Assembly (NCBI RefSeq): GCF_000472385.1
Contig: NZ_AWZU01000013.1
Span: 98,257 to 162,256, forward strand
From: Bradyrhizobium sp. ARR65
Lineage (GTDB): Bacteria; Pseudomonadota; Alphaproteobacteria; Rhizobiales; Xanthobacteraceae
Length of the DNA stretch: 64,000 nucleotides
Reading direction: 5' to 3'
This document shows positions 54,990 to 63,694 of the stretch, piece after piece. Under the pieces are notes generated by a model. That model had not been told where the DNA came from. It ran no database searches and saw only the letters and a program-made list of their open reading frames with translations. How positions within the stretch are numbered: the first letter of the stretch is position 1; each line of letters opens with the position of its first letter. Both the position numbers and the translations under genes were made by a program.

Positions 54990-56090
54990 ATGTCGCTTAT
55001 TCCTCCTCCTTCAGGACATCGTCCGAGATCGAGCGGTGAGGGTCTGTTGACCTTGGGCGAGGCGGCGTTTCGTTTCGGCGCGGAGGCATGGGGTCAATGG
55101 TGGACAATCGTGAGTCGCAGCTTTGGGCGCGAGGCCGAGCGTTTCGTCCAGGGCGTGATGGCGTCCGCGCCGCCAGCGCAGTTGCTGCGAGGCTTGGCTA
55201 GCGGCTATGTGAATTGCTTGAGCGAGTTGGCGGCGATAGCGCCGTCGGTTGCCGAGAAGACGGCGATGGATTTGACGCGGCGCTCACATGCGCATTTGGA
55301 GCCGTACATTGGGGCCGAGGACGCGGGGCTTGAAGGCGAGCACGAGCATTTCGAAGTCGACGGCAAACCCTTCGCGATGCCGGCGCGGGTTCTGGACGCT
55401 TCGCAGGGGTGGGCGATGTATTTCGTGAGGACCGAGATGGCTAACCGCGCATTGGGCACGGCGAACGAGTTCGTGTCGGCGTTCGACGCCGGCGGCGGGA
55501 GGACGCCGCTCACGATTATCGGAGTAGATTATCGCAACAGTGATTTTGGCTGTTATCCGGAATTTGTTGTTGCGTTGACGGTGACCGCGAACGGCGATCC
55601 CGCAAGGCAGTTGTTCACCTACTACTTGGCGATTGTCGTGACGCAGCAGTTCACCAAAGAGGCGGCGCGCGTCATATGGGGGTTAGACAAGATCCTGTGC
55701 CCCAAGCTCGCGGTTCGCTATGCCGCGGACGAGGCGCTATTCGGCTTGTCCGACAGGAATGGCAAGGTGCTGTCGGTCTCGTTTCCGCGGTTCGGTATTG
55801 GACGGTCGTCGGATCAGCCGATCTTTTCCATCTCCCAGCGCAATGGGCGGACCTGCTGGGCTTTGACCACGAAAAGTGGCAGCGGAGAGGGGACGCAGAT
55901 CGGCGGATCGGTGAAGCTGCAGTTAGGCGCGGCGGGAGATGGCGAGTGCCTGTGCGGCGACGGCAAAGCCCCTTGCTTATGCGAGACGCTGCGCGGTTTC
56001 GACATCGCCGACAGGCTGCCGGCTGCAAATGGCTGGACGGAGCGGCAGACCGCCGTGTTCGGTGCGCCCCGGCCGTTGAATCTTGCCTGA
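54990..56090 (+). CDS. Acetoacetate decarboxylase-like protein
   Basis: This is a 366-residue protein. The ATG at 54990 has AGGAG at a good distance; the frame extends upstream to 54912 without need. The C-terminal two thirds resemble the acetoacetate decarboxylase fold: VDYRNSDFGCYPEFVVALTV, then FTKEAARVIWGLDKILCPKL, where Lys234 lies at the place of the Schiff-base Lys of the family (motif IWGFPKK). The second Lys of that motif is replaced by Ile, which may change the reaction. The N-terminal 120 residues are helical and not part of the known fold. A Cys-rich loop (CLCGDGKAPCLC) lies near residue 325. It may act on a beta-keto acid or carry out a related imine chemistry. Confidence 0.6.
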   Translation: MSLIPPPSGHRPRSSGEGLLTLGEAAFRFGAEAWGQWWTIVSRSFGREAERFVQGVMASAPPAQLLRGLASGYVNCLSELAAIAPSVAEKTAMDLTRRSHAHLEPYIGAEDAGLEGEHEHFEVDGKPFAMPARVLDASQGWAMYFVRTEMANRALGTANEFVSAFDAGGGRTPLTIIGVDYRNSDFGCYPEFVVALTVTANGDPARQLFTYYLAIVVTQQFTKEAARVIWGLDKILCPKLAVRYAADEALFGLSDRNGKVLSVSFPRFGIGRSSDQPIFSISQRNGRTCWALTTKSGSGEGTQIGGSVKLQLGAAGDGECLCGDGKAPCLCETLRGFDIADRLPAANGWTERQTAVFGAPRPLNLA

Positions 56091-56106
56091 CTATCTTGCC
56101 TGACTA
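56081..56106. repeat. 13-bp tandem duplication at the stop codon of the decarboxylase-like gene
   Basis: TCTTGCCTGACTA occurs twice in direct succession (56081-56093 and 56094-56106). The stop TGA is in the first copy. It looks like a recent slippage event without effect on the protein. Confidence 0.8.
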
Positions 56107-56138
56107 TCACTGCCCCAGTGAGCCCGGGTGTGCAGGGC

Positions 56139-57758
56139 TCAGCCGTTGGGGAAGATCCTGGAAAATTGTGCGCGCATCATGGAATCGGCCACCGAGACCG
56201 CCTTTGCCGCAAAGGCCGCCGGGCGTAGAGCCGCCGCGAGCATCGCGGGCAGAAACGCCGGATAGCTCTCCGGCCGGATGATCTCGATCGGCGCGCCAAT
56301 CCCATGCTTGCGGCGCAAAGCCTCGGCCGCAAGCAGCCCAGTCACCACAGCGCCTTCTACCGTGACCACATCGACGAAGCTCTGGCAGAAGTCACCGGCG
56401 AGAAAGAGGTTGGGAATTTCGCAAGTCGCCTTTGGACGATGCTCCCAGCTGCCGACCTGGTTGACGAAGAGCTCTTCGCCGACATTGGTTTGAACATGGC
56501 AGCGGCTGTAATCTACATCGTCGTTGCGCAAGTTCTGGTCACCTGTCGCAGGGTCGAATTCGAAATCGAGGAAGCGTTGCAGCTCCTTGAGCATGATATC
56601 CAAAATGACGTGGTTCGGGTAATCGGCAATCAGATCGGCGTTTGAAGCAATGATGTTGAGAGCAGTGCCTCCCGCAGGGAGATCTTTCCAAACCTGTGAG
56701 TTGTCGAGAAAGCTCAGTGTGTAGTTCGAGTCCAGGAGCAGCGTGATGTTATCGGTTATGCCGGTGATTTTTCGCTTAAAATACACGTCGAGCGAAATCA
56801 TTGGCTCCGATCGCAAGAGGCGGACATTTTCAATCCCGGGCGCGCAGTGAGCGACTTCAGGACTAACGAGGCGACCGAGCGCGCGCGGCGGCACGGCGAG
56901 GACCAGATCACCGGGAAGCTCGACCTCCCATGTCTTGGTCGGCTTCCGCTGTTTGCCCCGCTCGGTCGTCACGTTGTCGGGCATTTTACCGAGCGTCAAT
57001 TTTCTCACCTGGCCATCAGTCAAATGAAGCTTTTCGACCCGCGTCAGGCATTGAATTTTGAGAACACGCCCAAGATCCTTTGCACGTGCTTCGAGGTATT
57101 TCTTCCAGGGTTCGAAAATCGCATCGTTGGTGTTCTGCGTGAGCAGCCACAGCGAAGGTGTTGGTTGGCGATATCCGTACTTGACCAGGCTCTGATAGCT
57201 TCGTGCCGACGAAAGGTAGCTCGGAGAAGCGAAGGCCTCCGCCAACGTGCGAGCAGAGGCTGCCAGTGAACCCTCACTGGCGTAGCCTCTGGTTCGAAAG
57301 AAATTGCTGACAGAGGTTTGCTCCAGCACATCGCCAGATGTCGAATGAGTGCCGATGAGATCGAGCAGCGAATAGGCCGACAGAAATTGGTCCGCGGGGG
57401 ACGCGATCCCGTTCAGCATATTGGTTATGATCGTCGCAGGCGATCCGGGATTGGTGAGATATGGCCGGGTTTGGGTCTGCTTGTCGCCCGGAAGGCGGCA
57501 GCCTATGACAGGGCTCGGCTTGAATTTGCCGATGGCGCCGATCTCGGTCATCAACCTCCAGAAATTATTGTACCAATTCAGATACATATGGTAGCAATGC
57601 TCGTGCGGGTCCGGTTTGTCGTCGTCCTTGTGGGCGCCGAGCTTGCCGCCGAGGAAATTATTTTGTTCGTATAGCGTGATGTTGAAACCCTGCTCCATGA
57701 GCCTGGTGGCTGCGGAGATGCCGGCTAAGCCGGAGCCAACAATTGTTACTTCTGGCAT
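56139..57758 (-). CDS. FAD-dependent desaturase/amine-oxidase-type protein (phytoene desaturase-like)
   Basis: This is a 539-residue flavoprotein. The dinucleotide-binding fold is at the very start: VTIVGSGLAGISAATRLMEQ, then LYEQNNFLGGKLGA. The C-terminal FAD-closing motif is IPNLFLAGDFCQSF near residue 450, followed by VTVEGAVVTGLLAAEAL, as in phytoene desaturases and hydroxysqualene dehydroxylases. I choose the ATG at 57758, with GAGG just upstream; other starts at 57800 and 57809 add a polar leader. Convergent with the decarboxylase-like gene and near a prenyl diphosphate synthase, it could act on an isoprenoid; this is inferred. Confidence 0.8.
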   Translation of the reverse strand: MPEVTIVGSGLAGISAATRLMEQGFNITLYEQNNFLGGKLGAHKDDDKPDPHEHCYHMYLNWYNNFWRLMTEIGAIGKFKPSPVIGCRLPGDKQTQTRPYLTNPGSPATIITNMLNGIASPADQFLSAYSLLDLIGTHSTSGDVLEQTSVSNFFRTRGYASEGSLAASARTLAEAFASPSYLSSARSYQSLVKYGYRQPTPSLWLLTQNTNDAIFEPWKKYLEARAKDLGRVLKIQCLTRVEKLHLTDGQVRKLTLGKMPDNVTTERGKQRKPTKTWEVELPGDLVLAVPPRALGRLVSPEVAHCAPGIENVRLLRSEPMISLDVYFKRKITGITDNITLLLDSNYTLSFLDNSQVWKDLPAGGTALNIIASNADLIADYPNHVILDIMLKELQRFLDFEFDPATGDQNLRNDDVDYSRCHVQTNVGEELFVNQVGSWEHRPKATCEIPNLFLAGDFCQSFVDVVTVEGAVVTGLLAAEALRRKHGIGAPIEIIRPESYPAFLPAMLAAALRPAAFAAKAVSVADSMMRAQFSRIFPNG

Positions 57759-57827
57759 CTTGGCCTCGAACTGTGCGGAGTTAAGAGTGTCGCCTCTCAT
57801 TGATTGCAAATCAACGGAATTGCCCGG

Positions 57828-58151
57828 ATGCAGGCAGGCTATCGCACAATCCTAGGTGAGATGCTTTTGGCCCAATCGGCAGCGCTGGGCGCGTTTGCTG
57901 ATGTGACCGCTCGCTGCACCTCGCTGTTGGCGCAGCAGTATCAGGCAGCAGCCGCAACATTTGCCGCGGAAATTCGGCCCAAAGGCGTGGGCGTCAGGCC
58001 GACGCAGCCGGGCGCTAGCTCTGAGATCACCGGACACTTGCTCCCAGGGTCGGCAGATTTCTGCCGTGCCCTTGCTGGTTTGCCGCGGATTTCGATGCTG
58101 TCGTTTCTTTCGCGATATGACGGTTTGCGTGGACGACGCAGCGTAGTTTGA
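57828..58151 (+). CDS. Possible small helical protein, function unknown
   Basis: This 107-codon frame starts 69 bases from the divergent flavoprotein gene. The N-terminal 50 residues are an Ala-rich amphipathic helix (GEMLLAQSAALGAFADV, then SLLAQQYQAAAATFAAEI) reminiscent of phasins; the rest is unstructured. No strong ribosome site. A longer frame on the opposite strand overlaps it, so the call is tentative. Confidence 0.4.
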   Translation: MQAGYRTILGEMLLAQSAALGAFADVTARCTSLLAQQYQAAAATFAAEIRPKGVGVRPTQPGASSEITGHLLPGSADFCRALAGLPRISMLSFLSRYDGLRGRRSVV

Positions 58152-58167
58152 GGATTGCAGAGCCAAA

Positions 58168-58692
58168 ATGTCGAAAGCAGAAGACATGCCCGATTCGGAT
58201 CGCGGCCAATCGGACCGCGACCCCGTCACCGGACTTTTCCTTGCAATGCGGGATGCCTGGTTGGCATTAGCCACCGCCAATCGGCAGGGATTTGTCAACC
58301 CAGGTGGCGGAGCGGCGGCCGATTTGCCCCGGGGCGGTCAACGGGGTTCAGTGATCACTGATTTCGTGCTGCCGATGGGCCACGCAACGATGATCGCCAC
58401 AAACAGGTCGATCAGCTATTGGCTCAACTTGGCTCAGATTCTTGGAAACTATCAGGCGAGGTCAATTCAGGCCCTGGGCGGAGAGGGGATCGATGGCAGC
58501 GTGGCTGGATCGGAGCGCCTCGTCGAAGTCGATGAGGTGCGTGCACTGCTGCGTGAGGTGGGGGACTTGGCGACTAAAGAGGCGCGCCTCCTGCAAAGCG
58601 AGTTCGGCATGTTAGCTGAAAGCTTAGCGCAGAGCTTTCAGCCATCCGACCAATCCGGACCCTACCGCAGGCGTTGGCGCAGCAAAATCTAA
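58168..58692 (+). CDS. Small helical protein of unknown function in the isoprenoid-like cluster
   Basis: This 174-residue product is polar at the N-terminus, with helical segments LFLAMRDAWLALATANRQG and WLNLAQILGNYQARSIQAL and a C-terminal helix rich in Glu/Leu (DEVRALLREVGDLATKEARL). No cysteine, signal peptide or clear family; the arrangement of helices is phasin-like but this is weak. It ends 18 bases before the prenyl synthase gene, so the two are probably co-transcribed. Confidence 0.6.
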   Translation: MSKAEDMPDSDRGQSDRDPVTGLFLAMRDAWLALATANRQGFVNPGGGAAADLPRGGQRGSVITDFVLPMGHATMIATNRSISYWLNLAQILGNYQARSIQALGGEGIDGSVAGSERLVEVDEVRALLREVGDLATKEARLLQSEFGMLAESLAQSFQPSDQSGPYRRRWRSKI

Positions 58693-58710
58693 AGGCAGTA
58701 CGTTACAAAC

Positions 58711-59637
58711 ATGCAAGAGAAATCGACGCAATCTGTCATCGCGCGGCTTGGCTTCGAGGCTGAGATGGCGCAGCTGCGCGAGCGCATTGCACGCTGGATT
58801 GACGGTTGCAGCGAGGAGCTGCGCGAAGCGCTAAAATGGCAGTTCCTGACCGGATCAAAATACTTTCGTCCGTTGACGATCTTCTCCTGTTATCGTGCGG
58901 TGCACGATGGACCGATCCCCGAGCGCATCATGCAATCGGCCTTGGTGATCGAACTGTTTCACAACGTTTCCCTTATTATCGATGACATCGTCGATCGTTC
59001 CCCGACCCGAAGGGGGCGAGCTACGATGCACATCCAGTTCGGCGAACTATCGGCTCTGATGACTTCGGGCTACATCGTGGCAGAGGGTTATCTGCAGCTG
59101 AAGGACGATCTGGCGGGTATCGCGTTATTCTCCGAATTGCTCAAGAGGCTGGGCGTGGCTGAGTGCATGCAGTGGCGGCTTCGGCGTCAGCCGCTGGGAG
59201 TTGAGGACTGGCGCAAGATCGCAGGCGAGGACACCGGCTCGATGTTCGAAGTGTGCGCCTGCTTAGGCGATCGCTCGGGCCGGCTGCGGACCTTCGGAGG
59301 CCTCTTGGGGCTGCTCTATCATGGTTGCGACGATGTCGGTGATGTGAAAGGCCTGGCCGCACTCGGAGGCGGCGGGGAGGAGGACTTGCGCGACGGCATC
59401 CTGACATTGCCAGCTGCGCTGGCCATCCGCGATCCGGGAGTGGCCAATATATTTTGCTCGCCGCAGGAAGGGGAATTGGCAGAGCTGGGCAGGTATTTTG
59501 TGGCCAAGCTGCCCGAAGCAGAGAGCTATCTCGACAAAATCGCCGAAGAGGCTAGGAACGAGGCGCGAGCCTTCGCCTCCAACCCCTTGCCATTGCTCGC
59601 CCTTATCGAGCAAACTCGGCAATTGAGCCGCTATTGA
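58711..59637 (+). CDS. Isoprenyl diphosphate synthase (polyprenyl synthetase family)
   Basis: This is a 308-residue trans-prenyltransferase. The first Asp-rich motif is DDIVD at residues 91-95, followed by RRGRATMH with the conserved Arg pair; the second is DDVGD at 207-211. FRP in YFRPLTIF near residue 52 is the family's isopentenyl-diphosphate site. Between the motifs, GEDTGSMFE stands where most members have a GK[TS] motif, so it is a divergent member. The residues that set chain length (before DDIVD: HNVSLII) do not allow a safe product call. It would condense IPP with an allylic diphosphate to supply the cluster. Confidence 0.88.
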   Translation: MQEKSTQSVIARLGFEAEMAQLRERIARWIDGCSEELREALKWQFLTGSKYFRPLTIFSCYRAVHDGPIPERIMQSALVIELFHNVSLIIDDIVDRSPTRRGRATMHIQFGELSALMTSGYIVAEGYLQLKDDLAGIALFSELLKRLGVAECMQWRLRRQPLGVEDWRKIAGEDTGSMFEVCACLGDRSGRLRTFGGLLGLLYHGCDDVGDVKGLAALGGGGEEDLRDGILTLPAALAIRDPGVANIFCSPQEGELAELGRYFVAKLPEAESYLDKIAEEARNEARAFASNPLPLLALIEQTRQLSRY

Positions 59638-59783
59638 ATTGCGTACAGGCCTTTGCGTGGGACTGAAAGAGGCCTCAGCCAAGTGGCACGCTCATCTTTG
59701 GACTCGCATTGCGAATGCGGTGAGGTGGAGCATTGCCGGGACCGGAGCGGGAAAGTGAACGACAGACCTCTGGAGCACCCAGT

Positions 59784-62700
59784 GTGATCCAGAGTCTGGA
59801 TGTGAATACGTGGCTTGAAGGAGTTGGGCTTGGCCAGTATCGAGCCCTGTTTTCCGAGCAGGCGATCGACCCCGACGTTCTGCCCGACCTGACGGATAAT
59901 GACCTGACGCGGCTTGGTGTACCGCTTGGGCACCGCAAGAAACTGTTGAAGGCGATCGACGCGCTGCTGGGGAGGGAGGGGACCGAACACGCCGCCGAGA
60001 AGTCGGTGCGAACGCGGTTCGACGCCGAGAGACGACAGTTGACCGTGCTCAATTGCGACATGGTTGGGTCGACGACCCTTGCCGCTCGACTCGATCCGGA
60101 AGATCTGCGCAGGGTCATGGGTGTCTACATCGACGCGTGTGCGAACGTCGTAACGTCTCTTGGCGGCTTCATTGCCAAATACACCGGAGACGGAATGATC
60201 GCCTATTTTGGCTATCCTGCAGCCCTGGAAGACGCCGCGGAACGGGCCGTACGCGCTGGCCTGGAACTCAGCCGAGTTGTGCCAGGGCTGGTCACGCTGC
60301 CCGATGTGACGCTGCGTGTGCGGACCGGCATCGCGACAGGCCTTGTTGTGGTTGGTGACCTTTTGGGTGAGGGCGCCGCTAGGGAAGAGTCGGTTGTTGG
60401 AGAAACCCCGGCATTGGCCGCACGGCTGCAGGCTCTTGCTCCGCCGGACGGGGTCGTGGTCGCCGGGAGCACGCGCAGGTTGATCGAAGGCATGTTCGAG
60501 CTCGAGTACCTCGGCATGTGCGATTTGAAAGGTCTGCCGGGCCCGAGACCGGTCTGGCGCGCGCTGCGGGAGACGGCGGTCAGAATTCGCTTCGATGCCA
60601 AACACCAAGCCGACCTGACGGAAACGGTTGGCCGAGAGAATGAGCTTTCACTGTTGCTCGAGCGATGGCAGGCCGCCTGCGAAGGGGAGCGTCAGATCAT
60701 CTTGTTGTCGGGCGAAGCAGGGATCGGGAAGTCGCGATTGTGCGCGGCCTTTGCGAGTCGGATTGCGGCCGATGGCCATTTCATCATCCGTCTGCAATGC
60801 TCGCCCTTCCATACCGCGAGTGCGCTGCATCCGATTATCGCCAATTTCGAGCGCGGGCTTGGACTGACGATCAACATGGAGTCGGACGAGAAGCTGAATC
60901 GTCTCATCGCCGCGGTACAGAGGTCCGGAAATGTGCGGCCCGAAACGATTGCGCTTTTTGCCACGCTGCTGTCGATACCCTTTGGCGATCGCCTGCCGAG
61001 GTACGAAGCGCCGCCTGAGGAGATGAAAAGCCGGACACTTGAAGCGCTGGATGATTGGCTGGTGAACCTGTCGAAGCGGAAGGCGGTGCTATGGATTCTG
61101 GAGGATGCGCACTGGATTGATCCAACGACGGTTGAGGCGATCACCCGCGGTTTAGGCCGGCACCACGGCGCCCGAATCCTGGGTGTCATCACGCACCGGC
61201 CGGACTATAGCCCCCCGTGGAGCGGTCGTGACCGGGTTGCGTCGCTTAGTCTAAACCGACTGAGCCGGGAGCAGTCGAACGAGCTGGTCAAGCGGGTGGC
61301 GCGGAAAGATTTGCCCGTGATGGTCCTTGATCAGATCGTCGCCAAGACAGATGGAATGCCCTTGTTCATTGAAGAATTGACCAAGGTCGTCATCGAGTCC
61401 AGTACGTATGACGCGAATGCCGACTTCTATAAGCTGGGACCGGGCGAGCTGAGCATACCGGTAACACTTCGGGATTCATTGCTTGCCCGTCTTGACCGTC
61501 TGACGGAGAGCAAAGCGGTTGCCCAGATTGGTGCGGCCATCGGGCGTGAGTTCTCGTTTGAGTTGCTGGCTGCGGTGGTGCCTTCCAATCCCAAAGAGCT
61601 TGAAGCCGCGTTGACGCTGCTCGAGGCGGCAGACCTGATCAGCGCCGGAGGCAGTCCCCCGGATGTGACTTATACCTTCAAGCACGCTCTCGTGCAGGAG
61701 GCGGCCTATTCGACGTTGCTGATCAGCCGTCGTCAGAAGCTCCACCAGCGTATTGCAGAGACGTTGCAGAGCAGGTTCTCCCAGATCGCGGAGGTGCAGC
61801 CGGAATTATTGGCCCATCACTTCAGCGAAGCAGGCCTTGTTATTGAAGCAATCGATTGGTGGGAGCGGGCTGCTTTACGTTCTGCGCAGCGGTCCAACAA
61901 CATCGAAGCGGTCAGCCAGTTCGATCGAGCATTGAAGCTCCTGACGCAGCTTTCGGATAATTCATCAGTCCACCGCCGCGAATTCGCGCTACGGATTGCC
62001 CTGATCGAACCGTTATACGCGACGCATGGCTATTCAGGGACAGAAGTGGACCGGAATTACGCCCGGTTGCTTGAACTTGGTCAGGACCTTGGAGAAACGA
62101 GACAGTTGTTGCGCTTCCTATGGGGCCGGGCGGGCGGCGCTTTGGTACGCTGCGACTTTCCGCGCACCCATGAGTACGTTGAAAGTTTTCTCGAGTTGGC
62201 GCGCAGTGAGGGAGATGCGACATCGACTGCACAGGGGATTCGGATCAAAGCAATGGTCGCTTTGGCGAGCGGTGAACTCGTCACAGCGCGCGAGCGGTTC
62301 CTCGAGGTGATAGACCAATTTGAGCGCGCAGGCACGGCGATGACGCTTGGCAACTATCTCACGATTCCGCGTCCCACGACCCTTGGGCAGTATTCAATCG
62401 CCGCGCAGCAGCTCGGTCGTCTGGACGAGGCCGAGGAAGTATGCGCGCGCAGTTTGCAGGAGGCTCGCGAGAGGGGGCACTACCCGACAAGCTGCTATGC
62501 AATTCATCATTGCGCGATGAAAGCAATGGTCGATCAGGATCCTGCCACCGTTATGTCACTCGCTGAAGAGCTGGTTGAGATCATGAATCGCCATCATGTC
62601 TTCTATTGGGAAGGTTTCGCGGAGGCGCTTCTCGGCTGGGCCTCGGCCAGAACAGGCGCATTGGATAGCGGTCTGGCGCGGATGCGGCGCGGTGCGGATA

Positions 62701-63128
62701 TTCTCGGAAGGATGCAGACTAGGATCTGGAAACCATTGTTCCTCATCAGCGAAGCGGAAATTCTGATGCAGAATCATCGAAACGAGCAGGCGATCGCTTT
62801 GTTGGATCAGGCAGCGGCGGAGGCGGAGGCGACCGGTCAACATTACAGCGACGCGGAAGGATTTCGCGTACAAGCCTGCACAAAGTTGGCCCAAGGCGCG
62901 CCGCACGCCGAGGTGGAAGCGTTGTTCCAGAAAGGATTGGCAACGGCGCGACGGCAGAGTGCGGGGCTGTTCGAACTGCGAACCGCGACAAGTCTGGCAA
63001 GGGTCTGGCGGGATGCCGGACGGTCTGACGACGCGCGCGCGCTGCTCGCGCCTGTTTACCGCCGGTTTACGAGCGGCCACAACAGCGTGGACCTGAGCCA
63101 GGCTCGCAACGTGTTGAACAGTATGTAA
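59784..63128 (+). CDS. SAM domain / class III adenylate cyclase / AAA ATPase / TPR protein
   Basis: This is a 1114-residue signalling protein. I prefer the GTG at 59784, with GGAG eight bases upstream, over a TTG at 59733. Residues 5-60 form a SAM (sterile alpha motif) domain: VNTWLEGVGLGQYRALFSEQ, then RLGVPLGHRKKLLKAIDAL. The cyclase domain (about 85-255) has metal Asp in NCDMVGSTTLA and YTGDGMIAYFGYP. The AAA domain has Walker A SGEAGIGKSRL near residue 305 and Walker B LWILEDAHWIDP near 435. The C-terminal 450 residues are TPR-like repeats. The architecture is shared with 12953-16282, which has zinc ribbons instead of SAM. Confidence 0.88.
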   Translation: MIQSLDVNTWLEGVGLGQYRALFSEQAIDPDVLPDLTDNDLTRLGVPLGHRKKLLKAIDALLGREGTEHAAEKSVRTRFDAERRQLTVLNCDMVGSTTLAARLDPEDLRRVMGVYIDACANVVTSLGGFIAKYTGDGMIAYFGYPAALEDAAERAVRAGLELSRVVPGLVTLPDVTLRVRTGIATGLVVVGDLLGEGAAREESVVGETPALAARLQALAPPDGVVVAGSTRRLIEGMFELEYLGMCDLKGLPGPRPVWRALRETAVRIRFDAKHQADLTETVGRENELSLLLERWQAACEGERQIILLSGEAGIGKSRLCAAFASRIAADGHFIIRLQCSPFHTASALHPIIANFERGLGLTINMESDEKLNRLIAAVQRSGNVRPETIALFATLLSIPFGDRLPRYEAPPEEMKSRTLEALDDWLVNLSKRKAVLWILEDAHWIDPTTVEAITRGLGRHHGARILGVITHRPDYSPPWSGRDRVASLSLNRLSREQSNELVKRVARKDLPVMVLDQIVAKTDGMPLFIEELTKVVIESSTYDANADFYKLGPGELSIPVTLRDSLLARLDRLTESKAVAQIGAAIGREFSFELLAAVVPSNPKELEAALTLLEAADLISAGGSPPDVTYTFKHALVQEAAYSTLLISRRQKLHQRIAETLQSRFSQIAEVQPELLAHHFSEAGLVIEAIDWWERAALRSAQRSNNIEAVSQFDRALKLLTQLSDNSSVHRREFALRIALIEPLYATHGYSGTEVDRNYARLLELGQDLGETRQLLRFLWGRAGGALVRCDFPRTHEYVESFLELARSEGDATSTAQGIRIKAMVALASGELVTARERFLEVIDQFERAGTAMTLGNYLTIPRPTTLGQYSIAAQQLGRLDEAEEVCARSLQEARERGHYPTSCYAIHHCAMKAMVDQDPATVMSLAEELVEIMNRHHVFYWEGFAEALLGWASARTGALDSGLARMRRGADILGRMQTRIWKPLFLISEAEILMQNHRNEQAIALLDQAAAEAEATGQHYSDAEGFRVQACTKLAQGAPHAEVEALFQKGLATARRQSAGLFELRTATSLARVWRDAGRSDDARALLAPVYRRFTSGHNSVDLSQARNVLNSM

Positions 63129-63379
63129 AGCGCCGTCGCAGCCTTGCTCGAGGCGGGCGTAGCTAAGGCGATCTGACGTGGCAGGATAGCTCCAGCATGA
63201 TCGGCGCATGCTCTGCAGGGGGCGGGGACCACAAAATGTCGACTCTCGGGGATCGCTGCTGTCGGAGCGGCGATCGCAAGGCGCGGCGCTACTGCAACTG
63301 TGCCGCTCCCCACCAAATCCAGCTTTGGCGCAAAGCTCGAAAGGCATTTACAGGCGCGAAATGCACCTGCGCCTTTCGC

Positions 63380-63622
63380 TCCGCATGCGATCGCGCCAAC
63401 CTCGTGCATATCTTCGATATGAAGACCGATGATGTCGCCAAACGTACGAGCCTGTGCAGCAGCCTTTGGTCTCGGTGATCCGCTGCGATCGATATTCCGC
63501 TCGATGTCGAACGCCCATTCCTCACCGTCCTTGCGGCGGCGAAAGTACCGGTTCTTGCGGCGGACCTGGACACACCAGTTCCCGGACGGCAACTGAGTGA
63601 AGCTGGCTATGGTCGCGTGCAC
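63380..63622 (-). pseudogene. N-terminal fragment of a tyrosine recombinase (integrase)
   Basis: The frame from 63622 reads LPSGNWCVQVRRKNRYF, then EEWAFDIERNIDR and ARTFGDIIGLHIEDMHEVG, the typical N-terminal arm-binding domain of phage/island integrases. Homology ends near 63390; the continuing open frame to 63056 runs antisense to the cyclase gene end and is not integrase. The catalytic domain is absent. It marks a former mobile element near the right end of the window. Confidence 0.75.
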
Positions 63623-63694
63623 TCCCCAATGCGCTACGTGTGCACCGAGAGGTCAAAAAGGGTACAAACGTGTGCAATTTCGGCTAGTTTGGGG

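Noticed and set aside
57852..58298. 148-codon minus-strand frame overlapping the small helical proteins
   Set aside because: No ribosome site and a composition typical of an antisense shadow; the plus-strand frames are more plausible, though weak.
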